In this document: positions 1-11,048 of the stretch, piece by piece
Numbering within the stretch: position 1 is the stretch's first letter
Layout: each line of letters opens with the position of its first letter
NCBI GenBank assembly: GCA_021442155.1
Contig: JAKCPB010000027.1
Span: 1 to 64,000 of the forward strand
Source of the DNA: Cymbidium sinense
Taxonomy: Eukaryota > Streptophyta > Magnoliopsida > Asparagales > Orchidaceae
DNA: 64,000 bases
Direction of reading: 5' to 3'
Notes under the pieces: generated by a model
What the model was told of the DNA's origin: nothing
Seen by the model: the letters and a program-made list of their open reading frames with translations, nothing else
Database searches by the model: none
Position numbers and translations under genes: made by a program

Positions 1-440
1 AGGCATTTCTTACTCTTTCCCATTTGACTCTTAAAAAATAACTTTCTCCAATTTGAACCTCTCCCAATTGAATTTCTTAAAATCAAACTTTTGAAAGCTA
101 CCTTGATCTTTAGGAATAACCATTTATTTCTTTAATGAGAGTATTCTTAGGCAGAGACTCTTCCTAAGATGTAATTAACTATAGAGGCTTGCCTTTATAG
201 GGAACAATGATCCCAAGATAAAATAGACCTTGTTCTACTTTTCATGCGCTCAAAAGAAAATACTGCACGGAAAGACCCATTAGCCTTAGGAGTCTTTTAT
301 TAAAATGATCAAATCCATTATATGAGGGTATGTTTATCTTTGAGATAATATGCTTATTTCTTAATGCCGTATTTGGTCATCTAAATAAAATATTCCTAAA
401 CTCTATATGGTGTCATTTCTTTTCTCTATTCCAGAAAACA
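1..440 (+). mobile_element. 3' tail of a giant Tat-family LTR, cut by the window edge
   Basis: This stretch aligns by eye with the last few hundred bases of the other LTR copies. Shared landmarks are the 'gatgtaattaactata' block, the 'ggcttgcctttataggga' block, and an ending that reads ggtgtc... and then aaaacacc. Orientation is plus. It ends about 105 bases before the next LTR starts, so two family members lie head to tail here. Confidence 0.7.
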
Positions 441-545
441 CCAACACTATATTATTTACATTTTTAAAATCAATTATACTTGCTTTGTCTAACAAAATGA
501 GCCATGGAAACATAGTTTAACAAGCATTGTTTAGCCTTAGGATAG
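441..545. other. spacer between two LTR copies
   Basis: This is about 105 AT-rich bases that match neither neighbouring LTR. It may be host DNA or the remains of an internal region. I see no gene in it. Confidence 0.4.
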
Positions 546-869
546 TGTTGACTTCATTTTAGAATGAGCTCTCAATCCCTCCATCTTAGATGTAAGATTT
601 ATCTTAGACTTTAAGAGTTCCTTAGTCTTAAGACACATCTAGTGATTAGGTGAACACTCTAGCCCTAGAGACTTGAAGAGTTAGCCATAGAATAGGTCAG
701 GGGTGTTAGAAAAATTTGCCTACACTTAGCTTGAACCATTCCTCACCTTCCTTCCTTCAAGTCAAACTCCAAATCAATCTTTTTTATTTTCTCCAAACTC
801 AAATCAACTCCATGATTGAAACCCATGATTGAAACCCATGAATGAAATTCTTAAGTCCAAATCTTTCTT

Positions 870-1375
870 AAGTCCATAATCTTCTTTTAAGGACTTAAGC
901 CTAAATCATGATCAAACCAATTCAAACTCATGAGATTTTCTCATAATTCATTTATATTCTCATTTATATTCACATATATAAATGAAATATAAATTCAAAC
1001 CAATCAAACTAAACTCAAAATTCAAAATCAATTCATAAATTTTTCCTAAGTCCTTTAAGTTTTCCTTCATGGCCTTAGCCAAAATCATGATTAAATCAAT
1101 TCAAATTCATGGGATTTTCTCATAACTCATTTATATTCTCATTTATATTCACATATATAAATAAAATATAAATACAAATCAATCAAACAAAATCCAAAAA
1201 TCAAATTCTTATTCCAAAATTCTTAAGTCCTTTAATTTCCTTCTTAAGGACTTATTCAAAATCATGATCGATTCAATTCAAATTCATGGGATTTTCTCAT
1301 AACTCATTTATACTCTCATTTATATTCATATATATAAATGAAATATAAATACAAATCAAGCAAATCTAAAGTTTT
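870..1375 (+). repeat. about 175-bp tandem repeats in the LTR
   Basis: There are three successive copies of a unit containing 'cttaagtcc...', 'aaaatcatgatt', 'gggattttctcataactc' and 'catttatattcacatata', starting near 890, 1060 and 1230. Similar units occur in opposite orientation near 33530-34150, 24950-25640, 51090-51800 and 57190-57800, so the tandem is an inherited part of the LTR. Confidence 0.75.
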
Positions 1376-2260
1376 TGGCCACTTGACCTAAGTTGACCCA
1401 ACTTGATCTAAAGGGTCAAAATGTGTCAAAACTTGATCTAAGATAAATTGATTGAAACCAATGGGTTAAGTTCATTCCAAATCACTTATTGAACTTGATC
1501 AAAGCCTCAATTGGCTAACTAGAGCTAACAATTGACCTTGAACCTAACTTGACCTAAAGGGGTCATGTTAAGCCAAATTTAACCAAAAGTGATTGGAAAC
1601 AAAGATACCAATCCACTTCATATGACAAACCAAACCTAAACCTACCCATGACCTAGCTCAAATAAATCAAATGGGTCAACTTGATCTATTTGACCTAAAT
1701 GAAGTCATATGAGCCAAACTCAAAACTAAACCAAATTGAATCAAACCAAAACTAAAAAATATTTCAAATAGTCATATGAACTTGACCCAACCATTGGTTT
1801 GACCCAATGTGACCAATTTTAACCCATTTTGACCTAAATGGGTCAACATTAGCCAAACCATACCAAATGAACTCCAAATCCAATGAAACTTGGCCAAACT
1901 TATTTTCTCAACATACCCAACATATTCAAATTCAAAAATTAACCAAATGACCATTTCCATAGAATAAATTTTGGTCAAATCCATGGGGAATTTGATCAAG
2001 CCCTCTTCATATCAACTTGATCTCCTAATAGGTCAAGTAGACCCTATGGAGGTGGTGCACATCCCAATTGGTTTGGGTCAGCAAATGGACCCAAGGCCAA
2101 AATCGAGCACATGGCTCAAATTGACCAAATAGAAAACCTCCTCCACTCAATTTGAAGCACATAGGAGGTTACCAATCCACTCCTTAGCCCAAACCGACCA
2201 TGTGCCAACCTCTAACAACTCAAATAGACCTTTCCATATTGGCAATTTGATCAAAATAGC
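1376..2260 (+). repeat. TTGACC/GGTCAA-rich low-complexity part of the LTR
   Basis: Short words such as ttgaccc, ggtcaa, gaccaa and ccaaattg recur every 10-20 bases on both strands. The same composition recurs in every LTR copy (13900-14950, 23750-24760, 32400-33200, 49950-50760, 56200-57170). TTGAC(C/T) is the core of the W-box bound by plant WRKY factors. Whether these sites are used is not shown here. Confidence 0.7.
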
Positions 2261-2290
2261 AAAGATAGATTCGAATGTCTGATTTCCATA

Positions 2291-2308
2291 GGGGAGATAT
2301 ACTCCCTC
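2291..2308 (+). promoter_or_regulatory. palindrome with TATA-like centre in the LTR
   Basis: The arms GGGAG and CTCCC enclose ATATA. The same palindrome occurs at the equivalent place in five other LTR copies with changed but still matching arms. It is a candidate core promoter element of the LTR; its function is inferred. Confidence 0.45.
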
Positions 2309-4607
2309 TAATTCTTCAATTTTCATATCCTCATTATCGATTGAGTGTTAGAGAGTGTTAGGAGCCATCTTAGAGTGATCCTAAGCTCTCCAAGTGGGAT
2401 TTGAAATCAACCATCCTCAATTTTCTTCAAGAGAAAATGGGGAGCTCCACCGATTTCCATACTTCCACACTACAATTCAACTCACCTTTGCACACTCCTT
2501 GGGGACCAAATCGAGCTTACCTAAGCTTCCCTCAAGTTCTAAAGGTAAGGAAAAGTCCAATTCGATCAAAGCCACAAAGGAGATGAGGAGGGTTGGTCCA
2601 TAGAGAAAACTAGTCAACCTCGAGCTAATTTTTTCACCGCATCTAAGCTCCTCTAAGGAATCAAATGGTGATCACCTCCGTGAGGTATGGCATTTTAGAT
2701 CACTAAACTTAAGGTGTGTTGGCCTTTTGTGAAAAAAAGTTTAATGGCATGAAGATTTAACCTGGATGTGACCATTGATGATGGTGTGTGCAAGATTTTA
2801 GCCTAATCCAAGCTTAATCGCTCAAATATTGCTCTAGAACATTATCTCGGGTGGATCTCTAGCCATCCATCCAAAATGCCACGTTTTATATCGATTTATC
2901 CTTTTAAAACCATGAGGTTATTCAATCGTTTGATCCTTGAATGAATGGCGATATCAAACCGCATCCCACCACGCATGGTGATAGGACATTTAATCGTGAC
3001 GTTGGGAAAGTAATCGACTACCGTCATCATGCTTATGCTATGGATTAAGGGGCTTAATTAGGTTTTAATTAATTCTAATTAATCTAAGCTTTAAAAATTT
3101 ATATCTCCCTAAATAAAATCAAAAAAATATGAGGTAAATTTTCACTTAAAGATAATTCAATTTAGAATATTCTAAAATTGGTTTTCATGAATTTTAAATT
3201 GAATATTTCTTTGATTTTTCCTTTTAATGGAAATCTTAATTTGCTAATTAATCCTTTGATTAATCTTAAACTTCTTGGGTATGTTTTGGGGATGACCTCC
3301 CCTATTTTCTTGGATTTATTGATGGCTTAATTAGGGGAATTACAAATGCATTTCCTAATTATCCCTTTATTTATTTAAGGAAATTAAGGGTTTGATTAGT
3401 ATTTTAATCCCTTATTGAAGTTGATTAAGATTTGATCCAGTGAATAGGAGGTTTAGGGAATAATTTTGGAGCATTTCCCTAAGCTATTCCTTAAACCCCT
3501 TTTCTTTCCTTAATCCTCTCTTAATTAAGGGTTAATTCATTAATTACCCTCTTAATTAATTTCTAGAAATTCTAAAACTAACTTAATTAATCTACTTTGG
3601 ATAGATGCTTAGGTGTTCAAGAGTAAGTTCAATTAAGAAAATCAAAACTCAACTCACATGTGTGAGGGGTGTTTTGAAATTACTAAGTTAAACCCCTTAG
3701 CTTAATTAACAATTAATCATGAGCCAAATTGCATTAGGCCCCTTTCTTCCTAGGTGCAATGCAAATTTAATTTTTTGTGAGATTTTATGTCATCTCATTG
3801 GCTCATAATTATTTGATTAACTATGTTAAGGTGGTGTAGGTGAGGGTTAATTAACATTCTTAATTCATACCTTAACCTAATCAAAATCTAAAATGAATCT
3901 AATCATCTAAAAATTAAACAAAAATATCAAAAATATGTGGAAATGGGTTAGGAACAGCAAACTCAATCCATATTTTCAAAATTAAATCAAATTAAAAATC
4001 AAACAAAATCATACTAAACAAACTTTGATTTACTTTAAGCTTTCTTATCTCATAAGATTGTCTTTAGGATTTAATTAAAGTGAATGTTTTACATGCTTTC
4101 ATTACTTTAGTTCTTTACCCAACATGTTAAATATGTATGTCATGTGATTTCATGCATCCATGCTTTTCAAAATTAAATTTAAAATGAAAATGTTTACTTT
4201 ATGTCAAAGTGCATGTGTTGGCTAAAGTAATAATATGAGTGGCTATTATCACTATTAAATTCAAATTATTTTCAAAATATATGAATCAATTATCAAAATT
4301 GTGTTACTTATATTTTAATTATAAGTTTGTATGTGAATAAAATATAAGGATATGCTTAGTATAGGTTTTCCTTCTCTTCTCTTTTAGTATAGTTTGAATA
4401 GATTTGGCAAGGTGTGTGGTTCATTTGAAAAGAACCTAACACTTGCCTAATTCCATATTCTATTCATTCCTATACTATCACTTAAGAAGGATACCTATGC
4501 TTGCACACATAAATTGCATAAACAAAATAAATCAACTAATACAAATTTTACATTCATTCTTTTAATTCATTTCTTTTGTACACATGTTTGTAGAAAAGTG
4601 ATATATT

Positions 4608-4680
4608 AGTCTGGAAAATCTGAGATTGTGTTGTTTTAAGTAGCCCTAAGTAGGTCTGTACCTTACACCTTTGGTTAATA
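4608..4680 (+). repeat. single 85-bp LTR sub-repeat unit (subtype B)
   Basis: It contains 'ttttaagtagccctaagtagg' and 'aggt...acctt', the reverse complement of the unit at 29545-29625. Subtype A LTRs carry three of these units instead of one. Confidence 0.7.
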
Positions 4681-5757
4681 ATGACGTTTTCACTTATGCA
4701 TTTCTTACTTTCATGTATGCATGTGAAAATTGGAAGAGAAATCCCTTTTCTACTGAAATGAAAATCATGCATCACAAACTTCCACAATTTCTTAAATGAA
4801 TTTATTAGCATGCATCATAAAGTGTGATTAAACATTCTCATTTGTTTGTATAGATATTCTTAGGACTCATTCATATGCATGTTATACATGTTGAGAAAGA
4901 AATGAAGTGAAGTATGTTTTGTAAATTTGGCTCATTTTATTTAATCTTAAAATACCTTTCTTTTGAATGGGTTTGTTTAGAGTTCATCTAAACTTAAGAT
5001 TAATTAAAAGACTTAATCAAAACATTCACTAAATAGAACTAAAATATGGATCCACTTTAAAAATTACTTGGGTTAGGAAGGAAAGAGAAGTTCTCTTCTC
5101 TTTTTCTCTCCTTATAACTTAGTGATTAATTATAGGATTCATTTGAACCTAATCAAAATATGAAAAAAATCAATCCAAAATAATTAAATCACTTAAATGA
5201 AACCCTCCTCTAAGTTGAACATGCTTCACACTTAGAAAATTTTAACTTAAAGTCATAGCTAAGCATACCACACAAACCTCCAAAGCACACACATTAGGCT
5301 AAGTCACCACTTCTAGCTTTTGCATGTGTTGGTTTGATTCTTGCTTTTATTTTGTGATATATGTTTTATATTGGATGTTAGGATGTATGTAGAATGAATG
5401 GTAGGGTGATCTTAGTCTAACCATTGCCTCGTAGGGGATTGTGCTTAAGGGGTAGTAAATAAAAATATAAATACTTTTACTATGCGTGCTTATACCCCAA
5501 AGCATAATCCAATAGTCTGTGGACTTAGTCACCCATGTGTGGGGTGATAAGTCCAATATACATGCTTAGCATTTTTTTGTGGTTTGTTTGGCTAACCTTT
5601 TTGCGTGTTAGCTAGATTTATTTTTTCATGTAATCTTTGGAATTAGAATTTTGGAATGATTGTTATGGGATTAGGATGAGCATTGGTCATAAGCTCTTAT
5701 CTTATGCACCATGTGAAGCCTTTGGAGCATCCATCTTCCAACCATCCAAAAGAAGGA

Positions 5758-5816
5758 ACAAAAAGAAAATGAAGAAAAGAAGAAGAAAGAAGAAAAGAAT
5801 GAAGAAATAAAGCCAT
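5758..5816 (+). repeat. purine-rich tract in the LTR
   Basis: About 55 bases consist almost only of A and G (gaa/gaaga runs). The same tract appears reversed near 28420-28465 and, shorter, near 60885-60915. It lies about 50-110 bases before the conserved TTGTATAA block. Confidence 0.7.
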
Positions 5817-5865
5817 AATAATGAATTCCTTGCTTAATTGTAATTTAATTCATTTCTAATTTAGG

Positions 5866-5885
5866 TTGTATAACGGTAAGTTCAG
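5866..5885 (+). promoter_or_regulatory. conserved GTTGTATAA block of the LTR
   Basis: In the sense of the element this reads ggttgtataacggtaag. Equivalent blocks occur at 17893-17912, 19520-19540, 28345-28362, 45567-45583 and 60972-60990, with consensus GGTTGTATAAGGGTAGAGC. Conservation in otherwise diverged LTRs suggests a TATA-type promoter or another signal; the role is inferred. Confidence 0.4.
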
Positions 5886-7293
5886 CTATCCAATTTATTT
5901 TTGGGTTTGTTAGGTGATTCGATCACAATTGCCTCTTATTCTTTTGATTAGCTTTATAAATTGATTGTTGATTTGTTTAGCTTGTGCATTAAGTGGCATA
6001 TTTTTCCTAGTTTCTTCCTTGCTTTATGTATGGTTTGAATGTGGATTAGGTTCTTAAAAAAAAATAAATATTTTACCAAACTTAACAATTCAAAATTAAA
6101 AATAAAGAACTCATAACCTCACCTAAAGCTTAGGTTTAAAATCAAGATAAAAGAATTAGCAACCCCTTAGGGATGAGTACTTCTTTTATAACATCATGCA
6201 CAAATACATCTTATTTCACTCTTATTAGAGGGCTTCCACCTTTTCAGAGAAATTTGGCTTGACCTTTGAGAGCCATGGTGGAAACACACCTCCCTTCTCG
6301 CTGATTTTGGCCAATAATTTTATTTCTCATGCATTAAGCATATGAATCCTATTAGCTGAGTCAAAATAATTGTTAAAAAAAATGAAATCTGAATTGTATT
6401 AGATTTAGGTCATTTGAAGCATGTCCTTACATGATCTAGTCTCTTTAGGAGTGAGTTTAAGGACTTAGCCTCTTTTAAATGAATAACAACCTAGCTATCT
6501 TGCATAAAGCATATGACTTGGCCACATGAATTTAAAACGTAGGAGGAGTAAGTTGGTGGTCACCCCTAAGTGTTGTAAGTCCAAGCGTTGGGTTGTGTCC
6601 GCTCTTGTGGAGGCAAACCAAATATCCATTTTTCCTTAAATTTAGGTTGTGCTTTCCCCTCCAAAGTCCCTAGATTTAAGTTAGATTGCTTCTTCCCTTT
6701 GTGGGACATAAGCTTAAATCCTCACTTCTTAAGCATTTCTATAATCTTGTGTTGTGGAATCATAAGCCCTAAATTTCTAATGAAAATACAACTCAAACAA
6801 ATTAAATCAATTTCAAAAGGTAAAGCCCAACCATAGGATAGTTTGAGATGCTCGAAGTTTCCTAGCATCGGGCATCTCCTACTTATCTTTCTTTTGGCTT
6901 TGATAATAACTCCCTCTCTTTGATCAATCTCATTTGATCTTCAAAATGAACTAATCGATTGATAGTCCTTTCCTATTAAAATCTTTGAAGACAGTCATTT
7001 ACCTTAACCGAGAGTACTCTAAGGGATCTTGTCCCTTACGATGTAATTAACTATAGGGGCTTGCCCCTATAGGAAACTTAATGAACTGATTTAAAATAAA
7101 CTCTACTTCATTTTTTTTCATGTAAAGTAGGGGAAGAATCTCTACATATGTAGGCCCATTGTCCTTAAGAGTCCTTATTGAGGTGATTAGGTCCATGAAA
7201 GGGTAGTGACTTATATCTCCCAAGATAGTACACTATTCTTTGATGATGTACCGATCACTGAATAAGCACATCTAGCCAGGTGGCATCCCAAAA

Positions 7294-8379
7294 AAATGAT
7301 TTTTATATTCTTTCTTTTCACCACAAATGAAGGCAACCATATAGAAATTTTTCACCACAAACAGATAAGCTTTTTCTCTTGTTTGGGTAGGCTTTTAAGG
7401 TTTAGGATAAAGAATTTATTTCAAATTTATTTGAAGCTCAAAAACTTGTTTTTTTTGCCTTGTAAAGTGTTTATTTGGATAATATCCTTTTATATATTTA
7501 ATTAGATAATCATTTTATAAAATATTTTTGAAGCAAAAAACTCTCAAGTGGTAGTGTCTTGTATTATAGATTGTTCATTATTACAAGTCCTTCAAATTAT
7601 TTCACATAGGCATAATTGTGCTTATCATAAAAATAGGTGATCTATATATATAAAACTTCCCACTTTTCCTCCTAAAATCATAAATTTTCGTGAAAAGAGG
7701 ATAGTTGTCTTGCAAAATACACAATTATGGGTGATGGTCAAAGTTTATAATCCATGCATTGAAACTCTTGTCCTCCTTTAAATATGAGATTGACCGTCCC
7801 ATTTTAATATATGAAATCTAGTAAGAAGTGTTAAGGTTTATGATTCTTCAAATAAGGTTCTAAACTTCACCTAAAAATATATTGATTGTATTTGTTTGAA
7901 TTGATTAAATTTAGGAGAGTTATTTGAGGTTCACATTCTCTACACATCTCAATCTTTCTTTTAAAATGAGATTAATTATACTTGCATAGATAAAATTTTG
8001 AGATTCATAAGCTTTATGATAAGGCTATATTTGAGCGTTCTAATAATAGGGTTGATATTTTTATTAGGATGAATTTGATTCAAAACTTTATTTGAGAGTC
8101 ATAATTTCTATATCTAGGTCACAACCAAAAGTTATTTGCTCTACTTTGGATTGAGTTGTCGAGATTCTCAATCCATGGGATGAGGCTCCCATTCTCTAAA
8201 AGGTCATTAGGTGAATTGATTTGAGGAAAGAAGCTTATTGATAATAATCTTTATAATGATGCTTTGATTTGTATCTAAAAATGAGGTTGATTTTCCTTAT
8301 TTGAACTTATTTAATTGTTATTATGTGGAGCATGATTATATCTCTCATTCGGGATGTATTCTCTACTTATCTTACTTTA
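7294..8379. other. unassigned AT-rich sequence
   Basis: No open frame of note, no repeat shared with the rest of the window, and no recognisable element. It is either host intergenic DNA or an old insertion. Confidence 0.4.
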
Positions 8380-8990
8380 GTTGGTGGATGATTGGTGCTA
8401 TAGCAAAAATATCTCAATGTGGGTAGAGAAGGCAACACCTCGAGTTAGGAGGATAGAGCTAAAATTCATAGATTTATACTAGAAAGACAAAGAAGATAGT
8501 GCCTCACTACATTGAGTAGTGTCGTAATGTTAAGATCCAAACACTTATTTGATAAGATAGAGAGGTTAATGCCTTGAAGTTGTAGTAGCAACACCGCGAT
8601 GTTGAACGATGCGAAGAACCGAAGGACAATGACACCAATGCATACAAGCAGTGGATCCCGGTGGTGCAAAGCGATGAGTCCATTTTAAAGCAATTTTTTA
8701 AGTATAGTTTTTGTAATTTTTCTCCATTCTCTTATGAGTGTAAGTGGAGAGTACATACCATAGAGTATGAGACATGTATATAGGCTTGTGTAAAGTGTAA
8801 TTTGTACTATTCTCCTCATTTTTTTCATAGTGCATTTTTTTGGTATGGTGCAGCTCCATTATTTTTTTTTTTTCCGTTTCTCAAGTTTTCCCACATTAAA
8901 TTTGATGTTTACGTGATCTTGTATTTTGTTTGCCTCTATTCAAGTTTTGATTTGGATCTTTAGAATCTATTTTCGCAATTGAATCTCTCA
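8380..8990 (+). mobile_element. possible Ty1/copia-like LTR fragment
   Basis: The stretch includes phrases typical of the transcribed part of plant copia LTRs: 'gaggttaatgcc', 'caacaccgcgatgttgaacg', 'gtggtgcaaagcgatgag', 'ggcttgtgtaaagtg', a T-rich run, and then 'tttcccacattaaatttgatgt' followed by 'gatcttgtattttgtttgc'. No TG/CA boundary, primer-binding site or coding region was seen. The assignment rests on remembered family resemblance only. Confidence 0.35.
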
Positions 8991-9366
8991 ACATTAATAT
9001 GAGGAAATAAATTTTCAATTCATGATTTCTATACAAAGCTGTAATCTTTCCTTGATTGTACTAGTTTGGATTGATTAGAATTGAATAAGTGTGCATATGA
9101 CCTCAATTTCATATTTTGATTTTCTTATGAAATGAAGTAAATCATTCATAAACTCAACATTTGATAAGAGAGTAATGAAGGTTAATGTGGTGATGATAAT
9201 GTGGTTGTTTCAAAAGAGCGAGTGATTTGACAATAGTTTGATTTTTATGGATATCATCAATTTTAATGATATTTCTTTTTATTGGTTTGTTTTTGCTTTC
9301 AAAATTCTGACTGAATTTTTTCATTATAAAATCTTCAATGTGTATGTCTCTCTACTGAATTAGAGC

Positions 9367-9412
<46 letters not shown>

Positions 9413-9660
9413 CAGAAGGTGATTAAAAAGTGATATATTAGAGAGATAATTTGATATGCTCAGGATTAGGATTATTATTCACATATTTTTTTTCTCTGTA
9501 TTCTTCTATGTTTCTTTACAAGCCCTATATATTCAGTCAAAATGCACATAATTATTTTTCCTCCTAACAGTTGAAACACAAAGGTCGTGAGTTCAATTCA
9601 TGGTCCTGAATAAAGTTGATACACGCAAGAGAATAACCGTAGGTTCAGTTCCAACTATCC
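8991..9660. other. intergenic DNA with an AT microsatellite
   Basis: This AT-rich sequence has no open frame of note. It holds an (AT)n run, then a stretch with two tRNA-B-box-like words near 9590 and 9643, and then grades into the GC-richer promoter of the gene at 9974. Confidence 0.4.
9369..9406. repeat. (AT)n microsatellite
   Basis: An uninterrupted AT dinucleotide run of about 38 bases. Confidence 0.95.
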
Positions 9661-9888
9661 TAAATATCAAGAATGTCTTGAAAGATAGCTGCGAGCTTCA
9701 CGTAGATTTGCTTCTAACATAAAGTAACAGCTTTCATCTCCTCTAACGCTTCTGTCCACCCTTTCACACCATCCCAAACCGAACTCCAGAACTTTGGCAG
9801 CCACCACACGATTTTCTAATTTCGTATGAGGTAACAGCCAACCACAGCTTTGAATTAACTTAGATTTTCCACACATAGCTTGTACGCC

Positions 9889-9896
9889 TATAAAAC
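9889..9896 (+). promoter_or_regulatory. TATA box of the small secreted-peptide gene
   Basis: TATAAAAC sits 85 bases before the ATG at 9974. That allows a transcription start near 9920 and a leader of about 50 bases rich in CAA/AAG, as is common in plant genes. The surrounding 9680-9970 is less AT-rich than the flanks and not repeated elsewhere in the window. Confidence 0.65.
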
Positions 9897-9973
9897 CCAC
9901 TGAATTAAGTAACTGTGATCAATCACCAAGATCAAGATCGAACAAGCAAGCAAATTCACAGCCAAGAATAATA

Positions 9974-10219
9974 ATGGCCACAAGACCAGTGAAACTGAAC
10001 CTTCTCATCGTCGTCCTCGTGGGCATGGCCATCTTTCTGCGGCAAGGCAGCGCCATCGATTTCGCTACGAAGTCTCCAAAGATCAGTAATGTCGCACTGA
10101 TCAGTGTTTCAGAGCCGCCACCGAACGGCGTTGCAATAATAGACTTATGCTGTATCCGGCGCAAGCCTTGTTGCCATCACCCTCCCGTGAGTCGCAAGCT
10201 GATCAGTAAGGTTTTATAA
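9974..10219 (+). CDS. small secreted cysteine-containing peptide, unknown function
   Basis: The frame is 81 codons and the family is not recognised. The protein begins MATRPVK, has a hydrophobic core at residues 8-22 (LNLLIVVLVGMAIFL) and a likely signal-peptidase site after GSA (residue 27). This leaves a mature peptide of about 54 residues. Near its end is a compact motif, CCIRRKPCCHHPP, with four cysteines in two pairs, preceded by a proline-rich SEPPPNG. The start is supported by good plant context (aataATGGCC), a TATA box 85 bases upstream and a short leader; poly(A) signals follow the stop. A splice donor-like GTGAGT at 10187 falls exactly after codon 71, and a good acceptor (tattatttcag) ends at 10313. 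Splicing would replace the last 10 residues with 37 others, with a stop at 10425. A second donor, GTAAGG at 10206, would give a 90-residue product. This is the only convincing host gene in the window; mobile elements lie 0.3 kb downstream. Confidence 0.65.
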   Translation: MATRPVKLNLLIVVLVGMAIFLRQGSAIDFATKSPKISNVALISVSEPPPNGVAIIDLCCIRRKPCCHHPPVSRKLISKVL

Positions 10220-10313
10220 GAAGGCTTGACGAGGAGGCATGCATATGGGATCGATGATTTATCTTTTATATCATTATTGATTTTATATTAATGCTATTTA
10301 TATATTATTTCAG
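10187..10313 (+). other. possible 127-bp intron at the 3' end of the small gene
   Basis: The donor is GTGAGT and the acceptor is TTATTTCAG, with a T-rich stretch before it and a phase-0 junction. The downstream frame stays open for 37 codons and starts with a Cys. Against it, the stop would lie inside the second poly(A) signal, so this may be chance. Confidence 0.3.
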
Positions 10314-10363
10314 TGTCAGTCGAGCTCAGTATTTATGAAATTAAACTATGTTAAGTGCTTCTT

Positions 10364-10428
10364 AATAAACTTGAAAATTCAGAATGGGACCGTATACTAT
10401 TCTGAAATCATAAATTCATATGAATAAA
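10364..10428 (+). terminator. two AATAAA poly(A) signals
   Basis: AATAAA at 10364-10369 and 10423-10428 lie 145 and 204 bases after the stop at 10219. This is a normal 3' untranslated length for a small plant gene. Confidence 0.5.
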
Positions 10429-10559
10429 AGGCTGCGTACTCGTATTGTATGATTTTACAAAATTTATTTAACTTGACAAATGCGTATTCTATTCGTTCCA
10501 AAACCTTCGTTTATTTGCAAGTAGATTACTTAATAAAAGCAAAGTTTATAGATAGATAT

Positions 10560-11040
10560 TAGAGCTGCAAATGAATGGAGTGTTCAACAAGCTACCGCGA
10601 CTGCTCGATTAGAGCGTTTATGTCGCTCATTTAACTAATCAACGACCAACACTTTTAAATACTCTATTACTAAATGAACAAGGTTGAACAAGTTGTTGTT
10701 GATTTATATTAACAAGATCATTTAAAGCTCAACAAAGCTGTTAAGAGCTCGACAATAAGGCTGCCGAAAGTTTGTTCATAAAGTGTCATTTATATTTCAA
10801 CCCACTGCCCGCAAACAAGTTGAAGGCTCATTTATTTCATTAAACTTTGTTAACCGCTCAATAAGTCAATGAACCGAGCTCATAAACAAGTTCAAGCCGA
10901 AAGTGCAACAAGATTTTTTTAAATGAGCTCGGGCTTGAACACTATCCTAAAAGCTTGAATCGAGGAGCTCGAGCTCAATAATGACAAACGAGCTTGAACT
11001 CAACAAGTCTCGCTCGGTTTGACTCGGTTCGCTTTGCAGC
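10560..11040. mobile_element. non-autonomous hAT-like transposon
   Basis: The left end reads (TAGA)GCTGCAAATGAA and the right end, inverted, GCTGCAAAGCGAACC, so the termini share GCTGCAAA. Both sides carry the 8-base direct repeat ATAGATAT (10552-10559 and 11041-11048); 8 bases is the duplication size of hAT elements. The interior is full of gagctcg and caagct words typical of such elements in plants and encodes nothing. The left TSD is followed by TAGA before the inverted repeat, so the ends are slightly ragged. Confidence 0.65.
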
Positions 11041-11048
11041 ATAGATAT

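Larger units (their letters stand above)
546..7293 (+). mobile_element. giant LTR, short subtype (B), plus orientation
   Basis: It starts TGTTGACTTCATTTTAGAATG, like the other LTR starts in the family, and ends near ggtggcatccca, which matches the reverse complement of the copy at 26952. The order of landmarks is the same as in the other copies: a TTGACC-rich first part, a palindromic TATA block, AT-rich 'ttaattaa' stretches, one copy of an 85-bp sub-repeat, a purine tract and a conserved TTGTATAA block. About 6.75 kb long. The sequence after 7293 does not look like the leader seen in the other elements, so this is probably a solo or truncated LTR. No clear target-site duplication was found. 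Confidence 0.75.

Noticed and set aside
9583..9660. two tRNA B-box-like words (gtgagttcaattc and aggttcagttcc), possible SINE
   Set aside because: No A box at the right distance, no poly(A) tail and no target duplication were seen.
9667..9900. 77-codon minus-strand frame upstream of the peptide gene
   Set aside because: It overlaps the promoter of the better supported gene and has no start context, leader or motif of its own.
9919..10164. 81-codon minus-strand frame over the peptide gene
   Set aside because: It is the antisense shadow of the CDS at 9974.
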